Positions 1 through 8,691 of a stretch of DNA of 64,000 bases are shown one piece after another. The number at the start of each line of letters is the position of its first letter. Position 1 is the first letter of the stretch. The position numbers and the translations under genes are program-made. The notes under the pieces are model-generated. The model saw only the letters and a list, made by a program, of their open reading frames with translations. It did no database searches and was not told where the DNA came from. Source of the DNA: Cyclobacterium lianum (lineage in GTDB: Bacteria > Bacteroidota > Bacteroidia > Cytophagales > Cyclobacteriaceae); assembly GCF_900143075.1 (NCBI RefSeq), contig NZ_FRCY01000018.1, forward strand, positions 61,203 through 125,202. The letters are read 5' to 3'.

Positions 1-492
1 GGTATAAACCAGCAATGTCTGCTCTGAGGGATGAATAACCCAGTATTCCCTAACTCCTGATTCCTCATACACACTGAATTTAGTATGGATTTCTTTCCGG
101 TTGTTACCCGGGGAAAGAATTTCCACTATCAGATCAGGAGCACCAATACATCCGGCCTCATCCAGTTTGCTTCGGTCACATACCACGCAAATATCGGGTT
201 GTACTACCGTGAAGATATCTTCATTTTTTTTTGAATGAACAGGCAGCCGAACATCAAATGGGGCCTCAAATACTTTACAGGTCCTATTTTTTAACAAAAA
301 ATACAGCTGGGAAGATATTTTCAAGGATACTTCCTGGTGCTTTCTTCCTGGCGCGGCAGCCGGTTTGAATACTTTTCCTTGAATCAACTCCACCATTTTA
401 TCCATCTGCCAGGTCAGGTAGTCGGCATAGGAATACCTGCCATATTCGGTAAATGGCTCTTTTGTTTGATCTTTAGTGTCCTTATGATCCAT
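1..492 (-). CDS. Uma2-family (DUF820) restriction-endonuclease-like protein, 3' end cut by window edge
   Basis: Translation of the reverse strand from the ATG at 492 gives 164 open codons and no stop before the window edge, so the C-terminus is missing. The protein has the Uma2 pattern: an early segment with MVELIQGKVF, then APFDVRLP, then QPDICVVCDRSKLD and DLIVEILSPGN. These are the strand and catalytic acids of the PD-(D/E)xK fold in this family. The segment VREYWVIHP near the cut is also typical. Uma2 proteins are common, often multicopy, and their role is poorly known. The gene lies 61 bp downstream of the GH9-like gene on the same strand, so it could be a read-through member of that operon. 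Confidence 0.85.
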   Translation of the reverse strand, partial: MDHKDTKDQTKEPFTEYGRYSYADYLTWQMDKMVELIQGKVFKPAAAPGRKHQEVSLKISSQLYFLLKNRTCKVFEAPFDVRLPVHSKKNEDIFTVVQPDICVVCDRSKLDEAGCIGAPDLIVEILSPGNNRKEIHTKFSVYEESGVREYWVIHPSEQTLLVYT

Positions 493-553
493 GTCAACAA
501 TTTACGAAAAAAGCCTTTTCTCCGAAAACTTCCTGACCATCCCCGAAAAGGTT

Positions 554-2851
554 TTATTTCACAGGTATCACTATACTTTTTTCGAAAAAGCCATAACCAT
601 AATTTATTTTGAGCCGGTCATTATCCTCCAATGAAAGTAAATGAGCTTCGGTACGAATTTCGGAATCCTGTTTTTCTATCCGTCGCTCCAGGGAGAGGGA
701 AAAAGGAGATATTTCATTCAATATGACAGGAATGCTTTTACCGGCATTATTGCTGAGCCAAACCTCAGCCTGCTCTTTCTGATCCGGATAGAAATTTAAG
801 GGTGCTTCTAACCGGATCAAAAGATTTCCTGATTCATCCTGGCTGCATTCCAGTTGGGTATAATAATTGGCCAGATAGGCCATACTGATATTGAAGGCCG
901 TATTGAACTGGACCCAACCTTCGGTCCAGCCCACATCCCCTGCTTCGGGGTAATTGGGGTAGTGAAAAGATTTCGGAGATCCATCGAATACAAAGGTAAC
1001 CTCCTCCAGCAAGCCAATTCCCCCTTTATGTCTGCTGTACCAACCCAGATCCACCCCTTCGATCTCCTCCGGACCCTTGAACGAAAAATGTCTTCCGGTA
1101 GGATTTCGCCCAAAGGCATTTTCAAAATGGGACCAGGCCAGGATTTCCAATCCATCGACCAGCTCCTTATCTTCAAGGAGGCTCATTGCGGCAAATGCAG
1201 CCGCCGGAAATCCCAGAATATTGCCCGTTTCATTCCAGCCCGGAGGTGTCCATTCTTCCTGATCATATTTTCTGAAATCCCACATATTCTCAGATCGGGA
1301 CAAGGCAATCCTTGCCCAGTCCGCCACCTTTGCCTTTAAACCTGCAGGGGAGCTTTCCGGATATTCTTTGTAAAAAAAAGCAAAAGCCCGCATGGTCATG
1401 TGTTCTGACATCCTTTGGCCTTTGGTGGTCATGGGGTCCTCCCAATCCAGATTTTGGATCATCCAGTCCATCTGCCGGTAGGCAGCATCAAAATACTTTC
1501 CTGCCTGGGGATCGTTTTCACGCTTACTGACTTCATACATCATCAGGTTAGGAATGACCGAGAAGCCCGGAGGCATTTCCCCTTTGGTAGTTCCCAGTTG
1601 GGTTTTAAGGCCCAACAAATTATGCTCCGGACTCTTGTCGTACTGCGAAAGGGAGTGTTCGGAGACCGCAGCCTTCTCCCAAACCGAGACGGCATATTGG
1701 TAGACCTTATCAAAATTCTGTTGGGGCAGCCATTTTTTCAGGTAAGGCCAGGCATAAAGGAAGTGCGCCAGTTCTGCCTTCTGCATTTCATGATCCAGCT
1801 TTTGACTGACCTTGACGTCAGCATCCCAATGCATCAATTGAATGATGTCCGGCGTATTTTCTTTAAAGGGCGCCAATTCCCCCCACAAGCCCCGATAGGA
1901 TTCAGCGAAAGACTCATTGGGAACATACTTTCCCTTTACTTCCATCCGCTCATAGGCATGAGGATTACTCAGGTACATGGCGACCAGGCTTTGCATGGAC
2001 CAATTGAAAAAATCTCCATCCCTCCAGGCAAAACTGATAGGCCTGATTTCGCTGACATTACCTACATAGTGCCTCGCTTCCAGCATAAAGTCCACCATAT
2101 TCCGGTAGGTAATCCGCTCAAGCCAATTAGGTCCTATCCGGAAAGCAAAGGAAGTCTTCTCTCCGATCCGGATTTGAAAAGAATCCGTACCCAGCGGGTT
2201 GAAGGATGAAAAGTCCCCCTTTTCCATCTTAACAGTATCGGAAAATTCAATGCTCCCTGTGCTGGTATTCACGATTTCAAATCTGGTCCCCTCTTTTATT
2301 CCGGGGGCAGTAAATCTTTTGGGCCGGTAAAGGTTGTACCCACTTTGGTTGACCAGTATTGGGGGCGTCTCTGCAGAACTGGTATCTTTATATTGCTGAC
2401 CAATCAAAATGAATTCCCCTATCTGCATGGCTTGCTGGTCAGCCGCAGCCAGGCGGACGCGATCTACGATCAACGGTTTGTCCAAGGAAATTTCTACCTG
2501 CCGCGAGGCATTTTCTTCTTCCCTATAAAAAGTACGCCATTCTCCATTCAATAAATATTGCAATACAAATTGTCTATTGGGCTCCGAGTCGGGGGAAAAG
2601 TTTATTGAAGCGCCGACCACCTCAGTGGCTCCCGGAAGTCGGACGAGCAACCAGGCTCGCTTATCCCCGGGGCTGCTACTCCAGTAGCTTTCCGCGTCAT
2701 TGTCAATGGCAAGGCTTGCCGAACCTGGCACTTCTTCAGAACTGCCGGTAGCCGAACCGGAAAGACTCAAATTGTTCTGCCCGGCAACAGGTAACCAGGC
2801 TGTGAATGTAAAGAAAAGCAAGAGATGTATAGAGCGGAATTTTTTTTTCAT
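554..2851 (-). CDS. Exported GH9-like glycoside hydrolase with N-terminal discoidin-like and Ig-like domains
   Basis: I start the gene at the ATG at 2851 (765 aa), not at an in-frame TTG 21 bases upstream, because MKKKFRSIHLLLFF is then an ordinary Sec signal peptide ending near VAGQ. Residues about 27-155 look like an F5/8-type C (discoidin) sandwich. Residues about 163-255 begin ILVNQSGYNLYRPKRF, the hallmark of the Ig-like domain preceding GH9 catalytic domains. The rest is alpha-helical and suits an (alpha/alpha)6 barrel. MHWDADVKV (about 341) may replace the usual GGWxDAGD base motif, NAFGRNPTG matches the GH9 GxNP region, and WTEGWVQFNTAF resembles the acid-Glu NE..xNA region. It is the last gene of the SusCD operon, 11 bp after the FAD oxidoreductase. 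The family call is reasonable. The substrate is unknown and the base motif is non-canonical. Confidence 0.72.
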   Translation of the reverse strand: MKKKFRSIHLLLFFTFTAWLPVAGQNNLSLSGSATGSSEEVPGSASLAIDNDAESYWSSSPGDKRAWLLVRLPGATEVVGASINFSPDSEPNRQFVLQYLLNGEWRTFYREEENASRQVEISLDKPLIVDRVRLAAADQQAMQIGEFILIGQQYKDTSSAETPPILVNQSGYNLYRPKRFTAPGIKEGTRFEIVNTSTGSIEFSDTVKMEKGDFSSFNPLGTDSFQIRIGEKTSFAFRIGPNWLERITYRNMVDFMLEARHYVGNVSEIRPISFAWRDGDFFNWSMQSLVAMYLSNPHAYERMEVKGKYVPNESFAESYRGLWGELAPFKENTPDIIQLMHWDADVKVSQKLDHEMQKAELAHFLYAWPYLKKWLPQQNFDKVYQYAVSVWEKAAVSEHSLSQYDKSPEHNLLGLKTQLGTTKGEMPPGFSVIPNLMMYEVSKRENDPQAGKYFDAAYRQMDWMIQNLDWEDPMTTKGQRMSEHMTMRAFAFFYKEYPESSPAGLKAKVADWARIALSRSENMWDFRKYDQEEWTPPGWNETGNILGFPAAAFAAMSLLEDKELVDGLEILAWSHFENAFGRNPTGRHFSFKGPEEIEGVDLGWYSRHKGGIGLLEEVTFVFDGSPKSFHYPNYPEAGDVGWTEGWVQFNTAFNISMAYLANYYTQLECSQDESGNLLIRLEAPLNFYPDQKEQAEVWLSNNAGKSIPVILNEISPFSLSLERRIEKQDSEIRTEAHLLSLEDNDRLKINYGYGFFEKSIVIPVK

Positions 2852-2862
2852 GGTCAATCGGA

Positions 2863-5145
2863 TTAATAACAAAGTACGCCAAACAAAGCCGCCGGAACTG
2901 AAGTGGAGGGATGTTGTAAAATAATTTTTAAAGATTTAGTGGCAACAGGTTTCGATAAATTTAGCTGATAGCGTGTCTGGTGATTATCGGTAACCTCCTC
3001 AAGGCAATTTCCGCTGTCGTCGCAAATTTTAAAATATTTGACACAAAAAGGTATTTCGGATTCAGGATGCCCCATGAGGGTGGACTCCAGTGCATGATCA
3101 GAATCTGTATCAAAAAACAAATATATCTTTCTGATTTTTTGGGTTTTATCCCATTTTAATTCGATGAACGGTTCAGTATCATGTTGATCCGCCGCCCAGG
3201 CATTTGTAGTGATGTACGGCCGGAATATCCCATTGAGCAGGAAAGCCTTCTCATACAAATTCAGGGGCTGATCAAGCTCAAAAGCCAGGTTTTGGCCTTC
3301 AGGTCTTCTCTCTGGAAGCCAAAAATCGAATGAATCCATGCCAATACCCTCCGGCGCCTCTTGCCGGCTACTCGTCGCTACAGCTTTGTTGAATTTTTGA
3401 AACACGGTCAAAAGGCCTGTCATCCGGCTTTTCGAAGACCTGATTTGGACCTTTTCATTGGCATAGAAGGCTACAAAATAATATTCTGTTTCTTCTATAA
3501 TATATTTAAAATCAACTAATAATGATTGTTCACCTAAAGCCAAATCAAACTCCTTTTCCGCCAATATCAGCTCCGGAGTAAAATTCCCTTTTTTCCCGCT
3601 TTTTAGTAAAACTACCTTTATATGTGCTGGTTCTTCTGTCTTCAATTGGAATGTAATCGCTGGTACCTGGCCGATTTTCAGCGGCAGGAGCTGTGCTGTG
3701 GCAAAGCTGAGATTTTTCCACGGGCCGTTTGCAGGCAACCCGTGTAATGCCATTGTCGAGGATACGGAAATGCTTGCTTGGCCAGCGAGGTCCTGCTCGT
3801 CTTCCAGGCGAAACCCGGGAATATATTGCCCCGATCTGAGCAACCGCTTTTGTAATTCAGGCAGATAAGCCGGATGATTGAGCGCTGCGGGAAGCAGACT
3901 GTGCTCCTTGCAAAGCATGGCTGCCATCGCTACTGCCTGCGCATTGTGCGCACAGGTGGCCATCACTCTGGTTGACCCAAACGCCACGTGGGTTGCGCTG
4001 ATAATCCTTCCAGCGAGGAAAAGGTTTTTGATATTTTTGCTGTACATGCATCGCAGGGGAATCTGGTAGACGCCCTTGGTGTGCCACTGGGTACAACCGG
4101 GCAAATCTCCATATACCCCATCTGCGGGATGCAGGTCCAGAGCCCAGCCACCAACGGATACGGCATCGGGAAAAGTTCTTTGCTGTACCAGGTCCTTTTG
4201 GGACAGCATAAATTCTCCCTCAAAACGTCTGCTCTCTCTTTTTCCGGGGATCGTACCCACCCATTCCAGTGTATGGGTAGCCATCTCGGGAAAATCGCCG
4301 GAGTTTTTCAGGTGATCCCAGATCCCATAGATAACCCGCCAGAGTTCCCATTTGATGGTTTCGGATTCGTGAATGGTATCTTTCCTTCCTCCGTATTCCA
4401 CCCACCAAAGCCTGCAACCATGATCTTTCAGGTTAAAGGATTTGAACCTGGGCAAACTGGCTAACTCTTTATTGGCATACGTAGGCGCCACAAAACGCAC
4501 CGGCTTACCGGTATCCTTGCTGTAAAAATAAAGCGAGTGCCCGAGGAGTTCTCCGTAGGTTTTTTTGTCAGGGGCAAATTTTTCGTCAAATTCATCTGCT
4601 GTTTCTGCACCAATCCGAAAAGCCGCACCTGCCAAAAAAGCCATGATACCATCGCCGGAGGCGTCTGCAAAAAGCGGGGCCTTTATACGGTAGCGGGTAG
4701 CATTCTGACTGCAGAAGGCATGCACTTTGCTGATCTCATCTTCCTCACCTTTTTCCAGGTCGTACATACTGGTATTGAGCAGCAGTCTGATATTGGGTTC
4801 CTGACTGACTTTTTCGATCAGGATGGTGTCCAGAATCAGTGGGTTTCCTTCTGGATTGCGGTACAGGTTTTCGATCAGGATTTCGTCTATCACTCCTCCC
4901 TCCCGTGACCAGCGGTTGTTGTTGCCCATGTGAGAAGTCGCACCAAGAATCCACAACCTGATTTCTGAAGATCCGTTGCCACCCAAAACCGGCCTGTCCT
5001 GCACCAAAACTACCTCCAAACCCTGTCTTGCCGCCGTAATGGCACAACAAGTACCTGCCATTCCGCCTCCGACGATCACCAGATCGGCCTCGCAATCCTC
5101 ACATTTCAAACTTCTTTTTGCTTGCTGAAATCCCTCTTTAATCAT
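2863..5145 (-). CDS. FAD-dependent oxidoreductase (FAD_oxidored family), cytoplasmic, 760 aa
   Basis: Residues 20-50 form a Rossmann dinucleotide-binding motif (DLVIVGGGMAGTCCA, then EVVLVQDRPVLGGN), characteristic of the Pfam FAD_oxidored group. The conserved SSEIRLWILGA segment follows. ADASGDGIMAFLAGA is the second FAD-contacting block, and GRIISATHVAFGSTRVM is the C-terminal FAD block. A further 300 residues are beta-rich and end in a discoidin-like segment. There is no signal peptide, so the enzyme is probably cytoplasmic. It overlaps the upstream symporter gene by 8 bases (5138-5145), which suggests translational coupling. A same-length paralogue is encoded at 19957-22239. In this family the substrate cannot be read from sequence; a sugar or glycoside is inferred from the operon. 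Confidence 0.85.
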   Translation of the reverse strand: MIKEGFQQAKRSLKCEDCEADLVIVGGGMAGTCCAITAARQGLEVVLVQDRPVLGGNGSSEIRLWILGATSHMGNNNRWSREGGVIDEILIENLYRNPEGNPLILDTILIEKVSQEPNIRLLLNTSMYDLEKGEEDEISKVHAFCSQNATRYRIKAPLFADASGDGIMAFLAGAAFRIGAETADEFDEKFAPDKKTYGELLGHSLYFYSKDTGKPVRFVAPTYANKELASLPRFKSFNLKDHGCRLWWVEYGGRKDTIHESETIKWELWRVIYGIWDHLKNSGDFPEMATHTLEWVGTIPGKRESRRFEGEFMLSQKDLVQQRTFPDAVSVGGWALDLHPADGVYGDLPGCTQWHTKGVYQIPLRCMYSKNIKNLFLAGRIISATHVAFGSTRVMATCAHNAQAVAMAAMLCKEHSLLPAALNHPAYLPELQKRLLRSGQYIPGFRLEDEQDLAGQASISVSSTMALHGLPANGPWKNLSFATAQLLPLKIGQVPAITFQLKTEEPAHIKVVLLKSGKKGNFTPELILAEKEFDLALGEQSLLVDFKYIIEETEYYFVAFYANEKVQIRSSKSRMTGLLTVFQKFNKAVATSSRQEAPEGIGMDSFDFWLPERRPEGQNLAFELDQPLNLYEKAFLLNGIFRPYITTNAWAADQHDTEPFIELKWDKTQKIRKIYLFFDTDSDHALESTLMGHPESEIPFCVKYFKICDDSGNCLEEVTDNHQTRYQLNLSKPVATKSLKIILQHPSTSVPAALFGVLCY

Positions 5146-6841
5146 GAATATTTTGTTCAGTTTTGTTGATAGTATATCCGGCTGATCTCCTGCGGGACAA
5201 GTATATCATCGTTCCGCCCATCATCAGGATGCATGCTCCCATGGCAAACATGTAACGGTCCCCTGCTGAGGCGCCAATCCCCAGAACAAAGAGTAAGGCA
5301 CCAATAGCGACAAAGGCCCAACCCAGCACTTTGATTCCAAAATTATTTTGTTTTTCTCCTGATGTAAGCGTTGCCGCCAGTTCCTTTGCCGTTGGTTTCT
5401 TTCTGTTGACGTAGGATTGGTACTGATTGCTTTCCCTGTTGCGTTTAAGCGCGTAGATTTCATAGGCTCCCAGCAGGGCCAGTGGGAGAAATACACCCAG
5501 TAACATTTCTGTGGCCCTGTCAAGGCTGATCGAAAACAATAAGGGAGACAGAAATTTAAAATACAGATTGACGAGCAGGCTTATTCCGGTCACCACAAGA
5601 ATCGAGCGCCCGGTCTGGCGTCTCGAAAAAAGCCCCCAGATCGCCGGTCCGTACAAAGCTCCGCCAGTCACCGCTCCGATACTCAAAACCACTTCCACAA
5701 TACCGCCGGCCAGAGGCACCATAAAAGCAACCCCTATGGTACCCAGGCCAAAAAGAAGAGTTGCGGTCCTGGCAACCCGCATGAGCACTACCTGGCCGGA
5801 ATCCGGGAAAATGGCCTGGTAGATATCGTTGGTCAGCACCGCCGCCGCCAGATTCAGGGAAGTATTGACCGAGCTGGCTGTGGCAAAGATCATTCCGCCC
5901 AGCATAAGTCCCAGCATGCCCACAGGCAACACGTCCATGCACATCCGGAGGTAAGCCCCTTCTGTTTCCAGACCAACCAATTCCGGATTGACCACCCGGT
6001 ATATCATGGGGGGCAGCATCCAGATCAGTGGACTGATCAGGTAGAGGATCCCAAACAGGAAGCCTACTTTCTTAGCTGATAAGGTATCTTTGACGGAGGT
6101 ATACCTTTGCACATAAGCCCAATTGCCGCCGATAAAAATGGTATTGTAGCCAATAAAGGCCAGAATAAACCATGGTGTATATTCTCCGTTGAAGACATGA
6201 AAAAAGGTGTCGGGCGCATCCTGGATAAACTGGTGCAGTCCGCCTACCTTATCCAGGGAAAGCGGTAATACAATCAGCACGGCTGCGGTAAGGATCACAA
6301 ATTGCAGGACATCGGTTATCACTACTGCCCATAATCCGCCTACTGCCGTGTAGATCATGATCATCGCTCCCAGAAGTAAAATCGAATAGTAGATATCGAA
6401 ACCTGTGACCACATTCAATATTTTCGCCACCGGGTATAAAAAAGCACCCGTGTATCCAAGCGAAAGTAGTAGAAAGATAAAGGTATAATACTGCTGGGTC
6501 GTTTTTCCAAATCTCTGGGTAAGGTAGGAAGCAACGGTAAGCGCTCCAGTCTGTTTCCACCTTCCTGCCAGATAGGCGCCTATCAGAAAGCCACTGATGC
6601 ACATGGCCATCTGAATGGTGATGGCCACCAGTCCCCATTCATAGGCGATAGAGCCCCAGACCACAAAGGTACCGGCAGAAAAAAAGCTCATGAATAAAGA
6701 AAGTCCGCTGATGGACCAGGGCACTGCCCCACCAGCGGAAAAGAAGGATTTCATGTCTCCCCCCTGCTTGCCAAAAGATAAGCCTGCAACCAGGATAATC
6801 AGTGAAAAAATAATGATGGTCAGGAAATCCAGGAGCTGCAT
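5138..6841 (-). CDS. Sodium:solute symporter family (SSS/SLC5) transporter
   Basis: The product is a 567-residue membrane protein with about 13-14 hydrophobic helices. The start MQLLDFLTIIIFSLIILVAG is followed by SFFSAGGAVPWSISGLSLFMSFFSAG, the SSS motif around helices 1-2, and by AVGGLWAVVITDVLQF in the core. SSS proteins use a sodium gradient to import sugars, amino acids or organic acids. The position between two FAD-oxidoreductase genes in a SusCD operon argues for uptake of the sugar or its oxidised product across the inner membrane. It starts 4 bp after the CBM-FAD gene stops, and its last codons overlap the next start, so all three are co-transcribed. The substrate is not determinable. 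Confidence 0.9.
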   Translation of the reverse strand: MQLLDFLTIIIFSLIILVAGLSFGKQGGDMKSFFSAGGAVPWSISGLSLFMSFFSAGTFVVWGSIAYEWGLVAITIQMAMCISGFLIGAYLAGRWKQTGALTVASYLTQRFGKTTQQYYTFIFLLLSLGYTGAFLYPVAKILNVVTGFDIYYSILLLGAMIMIYTAVGGLWAVVITDVLQFVILTAAVLIVLPLSLDKVGGLHQFIQDAPDTFFHVFNGEYTPWFILAFIGYNTIFIGGNWAYVQRYTSVKDTLSAKKVGFLFGILYLISPLIWMLPPMIYRVVNPELVGLETEGAYLRMCMDVLPVGMLGLMLGGMIFATASSVNTSLNLAAAVLTNDIYQAIFPDSGQVVLMRVARTATLLFGLGTIGVAFMVPLAGGIVEVVLSIGAVTGGALYGPAIWGLFSRRQTGRSILVVTGISLLVNLYFKFLSPLLFSISLDRATEMLLGVFLPLALLGAYEIYALKRNRESNQYQSYVNRKKPTAKELAATLTSGEKQNNFGIKVLGWAFVAIGALLFVLGIGASAGDRYMFAMGACILMMGGTMIYLSRRRSAGYTINKTEQNIHD

Positions 6842-6845
6842 GCAA

Positions 6846-8669
6846 TCAATTTTGTGGGAGGGTGGGAAGGTTGTAAATATTTACAGGAGATTCAATAATT
6901 CCCATAAATTCATTGAGATGCAGGTTGTATACCTCCCTTGGGCTGGCATTGTTCTTTTTGGCGACAAATGCCGCATAACCAACCGCTTCTCCCATCATGC
7001 CACAGGTTCGCATCACCCGCGTACTGCCAAAAGCTACATGTGTGGTGCTGATATTCCTTCCCGCCATATACAGGTTATCGATATTTCTGGAATACAGGCA
7101 ACGGTAAGGGATGGTGTAAGGCTGCACTTTGATGTGTTTTGTGCCCGCAAAAAACTCCTCTCCTTCAAAATACCGGGAATTTTTGGCATCTGGAAAGTGC
7201 AGGTCTATGGTCCAGGTGGCGGTCACCGCGCCATCCGGATACATGACCCCATCCTGGATGTCCATTTGGGTGAGCACATGGTCTCCCATTAGCCTCCTGG
7301 ATTCCCGTTTTCCGCCAATATAAGCCACCCATGCCAACTCATGGTGGCTGTATTTTTCAGCCTTTTCGTTTTTCAGGTAGGACCAGTTGCCAAATATGGC
7401 CCTCAGGTTATGGTCGCGGATCTGTTCCGCTTCATAAATGGTATTGAAATTACCAAAGCCGGTTTCCCATTGCCAATCTGCTTTGTAATCATCAATGTGG
7501 TATTCGTCTGAAAACTGGATGGCCCAGGGCGTTTCAGGAAAACCGGATGGCTGGTCCCGCTCCAGGGAGGCCCATAGATTGGAAGTCCCGAGCGTAAAAT
7601 CATCCGGATTTTCGGGAGCCAGTGATTCGCCCGTTTCTGAGCGGCTTTCCCTTCCCATCCGGTATTCCGCTCCGGCCAGGTAGCCCAGGGTGCCATCACC
7701 GGTACAATCTGAAAAATACTGCCCTTCAAAACGGTACTCCTGATTGGTAGCGATATCTCGGCCAATGACTGCTTTGATGGAATTGCCGTCCATTTCCACA
7801 TCATACACGTGTGTGTTCAGATGCAGGGAAATGTTGGGTTCGGCGCGTACAATTTGTAGTTTTCGCTCATCTCCGTAGCGGGCTGCATCCGGATTTCCAT
7901 TTCCGGGATCTCCATTGTCCAATTCCCGCACAATCCGGCCCAGTTTGGGATAATGGTTCTGGTCTACACGGCCCATAAGATGTACCCGTATCTCAGAACT
8001 GTTGTTTCCACCCAATACCGGCCGGTTTTGGATCAAAGCTACTTTCAATCCCATACGGGCTCCGGATATGGCCGCACAGGTACCGGCCATTCCTCCGCCC
8101 ACCACGACGAGATCAAAATTACCAACCTCTTCGGGGCCATCTGTCAAACCCAGCAGTTCCTTCCTGACCTTCAACAGGGCTTCATTGTCGTTTACCGGAG
8201 CATCATCCTTATCGGTAGAAAAATACAAAGCATCAAAACGGCCGTTAAACCCCGAAAGGTCTTCAGCCAGCAATTCATTTTCGCCTGCCTTCATATCTAC
8301 TTCTCCGGCATAATACCAGTCCCATTCGGCGTCTCCACTCTGACCAAATACCACCTCCAGTGGATTGCCGTTGACATGAATTTTAAACGCCCCCGGGCCC
8401 GTAGGAAATGGCGCCCAATCTTTTGTCCTTACCCACAAGTGGTACCTGCCTCCATCGGAAAATTCAACGGTAGTCCTTGCATCCTCTACCCGATTGCCCA
8501 TGCCGTGAGCCATCAGGTAAGAAGAATAGAGTACATCGAAGGATTGTTGGTCAATCACCCAGCCCCCGGTGTGGTCAAAAGATTCTGCCTCGACCAACAC
8601 CCGTTTCTGGGCGAAGCCTACCAGCACCATTCCTGCCAAAAGGCATAAGGATAAGAAAATTCGTTTCAT
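6846..8669 (-). CDS. Exported FAD-dependent oxidoreductase with N-terminal carbohydrate-binding-like module
   Basis: MKRIFLSLCLLAGMVLVGFAQ is a Sec-type signal peptide. Residues about 23-150 (VLVEAESFDHTGGW, GGRYHLWVRTKDW, FKIHVNG, FDALYFSTD) form a CBM6/malectin-like beta-sandwich. Residues 186-end are an FAD_oxidored domain: FDLVVVGGGMAGTCAA, then RPVLGGNNSSEIRVH, DCTGDGTLGYLAGAEYR, and GRNISTTHVAFGSTRVM. An FAD enzyme leaving by Sec is unusual, since such enzymes normally fold with cofactor and use Tat, and no twin Arg is seen here. The carbohydrate-binding module suggests the substrate is a glycan or glycoside in the periplasm or at the surface. The gene sits 22 bp after the FMN-motif gene and 4 bp before the symporter. 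Domain calls are firm; the reaction is inference. Confidence 0.85.
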   Translation of the reverse strand: MKRIFLSLCLLAGMVLVGFAQKRVLVEAESFDHTGGWVIDQQSFDVLYSSYLMAHGMGNRVEDARTTVEFSDGGRYHLWVRTKDWAPFPTGPGAFKIHVNGNPLEVVFGQSGDAEWDWYYAGEVDMKAGENELLAEDLSGFNGRFDALYFSTDKDDAPVNDNEALLKVRKELLGLTDGPEEVGNFDLVVVGGGMAGTCAAISGARMGLKVALIQNRPVLGGNNSSEIRVHLMGRVDQNHYPKLGRIVRELDNGDPGNGNPDAARYGDERKLQIVRAEPNISLHLNTHVYDVEMDGNSIKAVIGRDIATNQEYRFEGQYFSDCTGDGTLGYLAGAEYRMGRESRSETGESLAPENPDDFTLGTSNLWASLERDQPSGFPETPWAIQFSDEYHIDDYKADWQWETGFGNFNTIYEAEQIRDHNLRAIFGNWSYLKNEKAEKYSHHELAWVAYIGGKRESRRLMGDHVLTQMDIQDGVMYPDGAVTATWTIDLHFPDAKNSRYFEGEEFFAGTKHIKVQPYTIPYRCLYSRNIDNLYMAGRNISTTHVAFGSTRVMRTCGMMGEAVGYAAFVAKKNNASPREVYNLHLNEFMGIIESPVNIYNLPTLPQN

Positions 8670-8691
8670 GTTTTCAGTTATTTTTATGGAA

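Noticed and set aside
1415..2209. 264-codon plus-strand frame opposite the GH9-like gene
   Set aside because: Shadow frame; the minus strand carries the domain motifs and the operon context.
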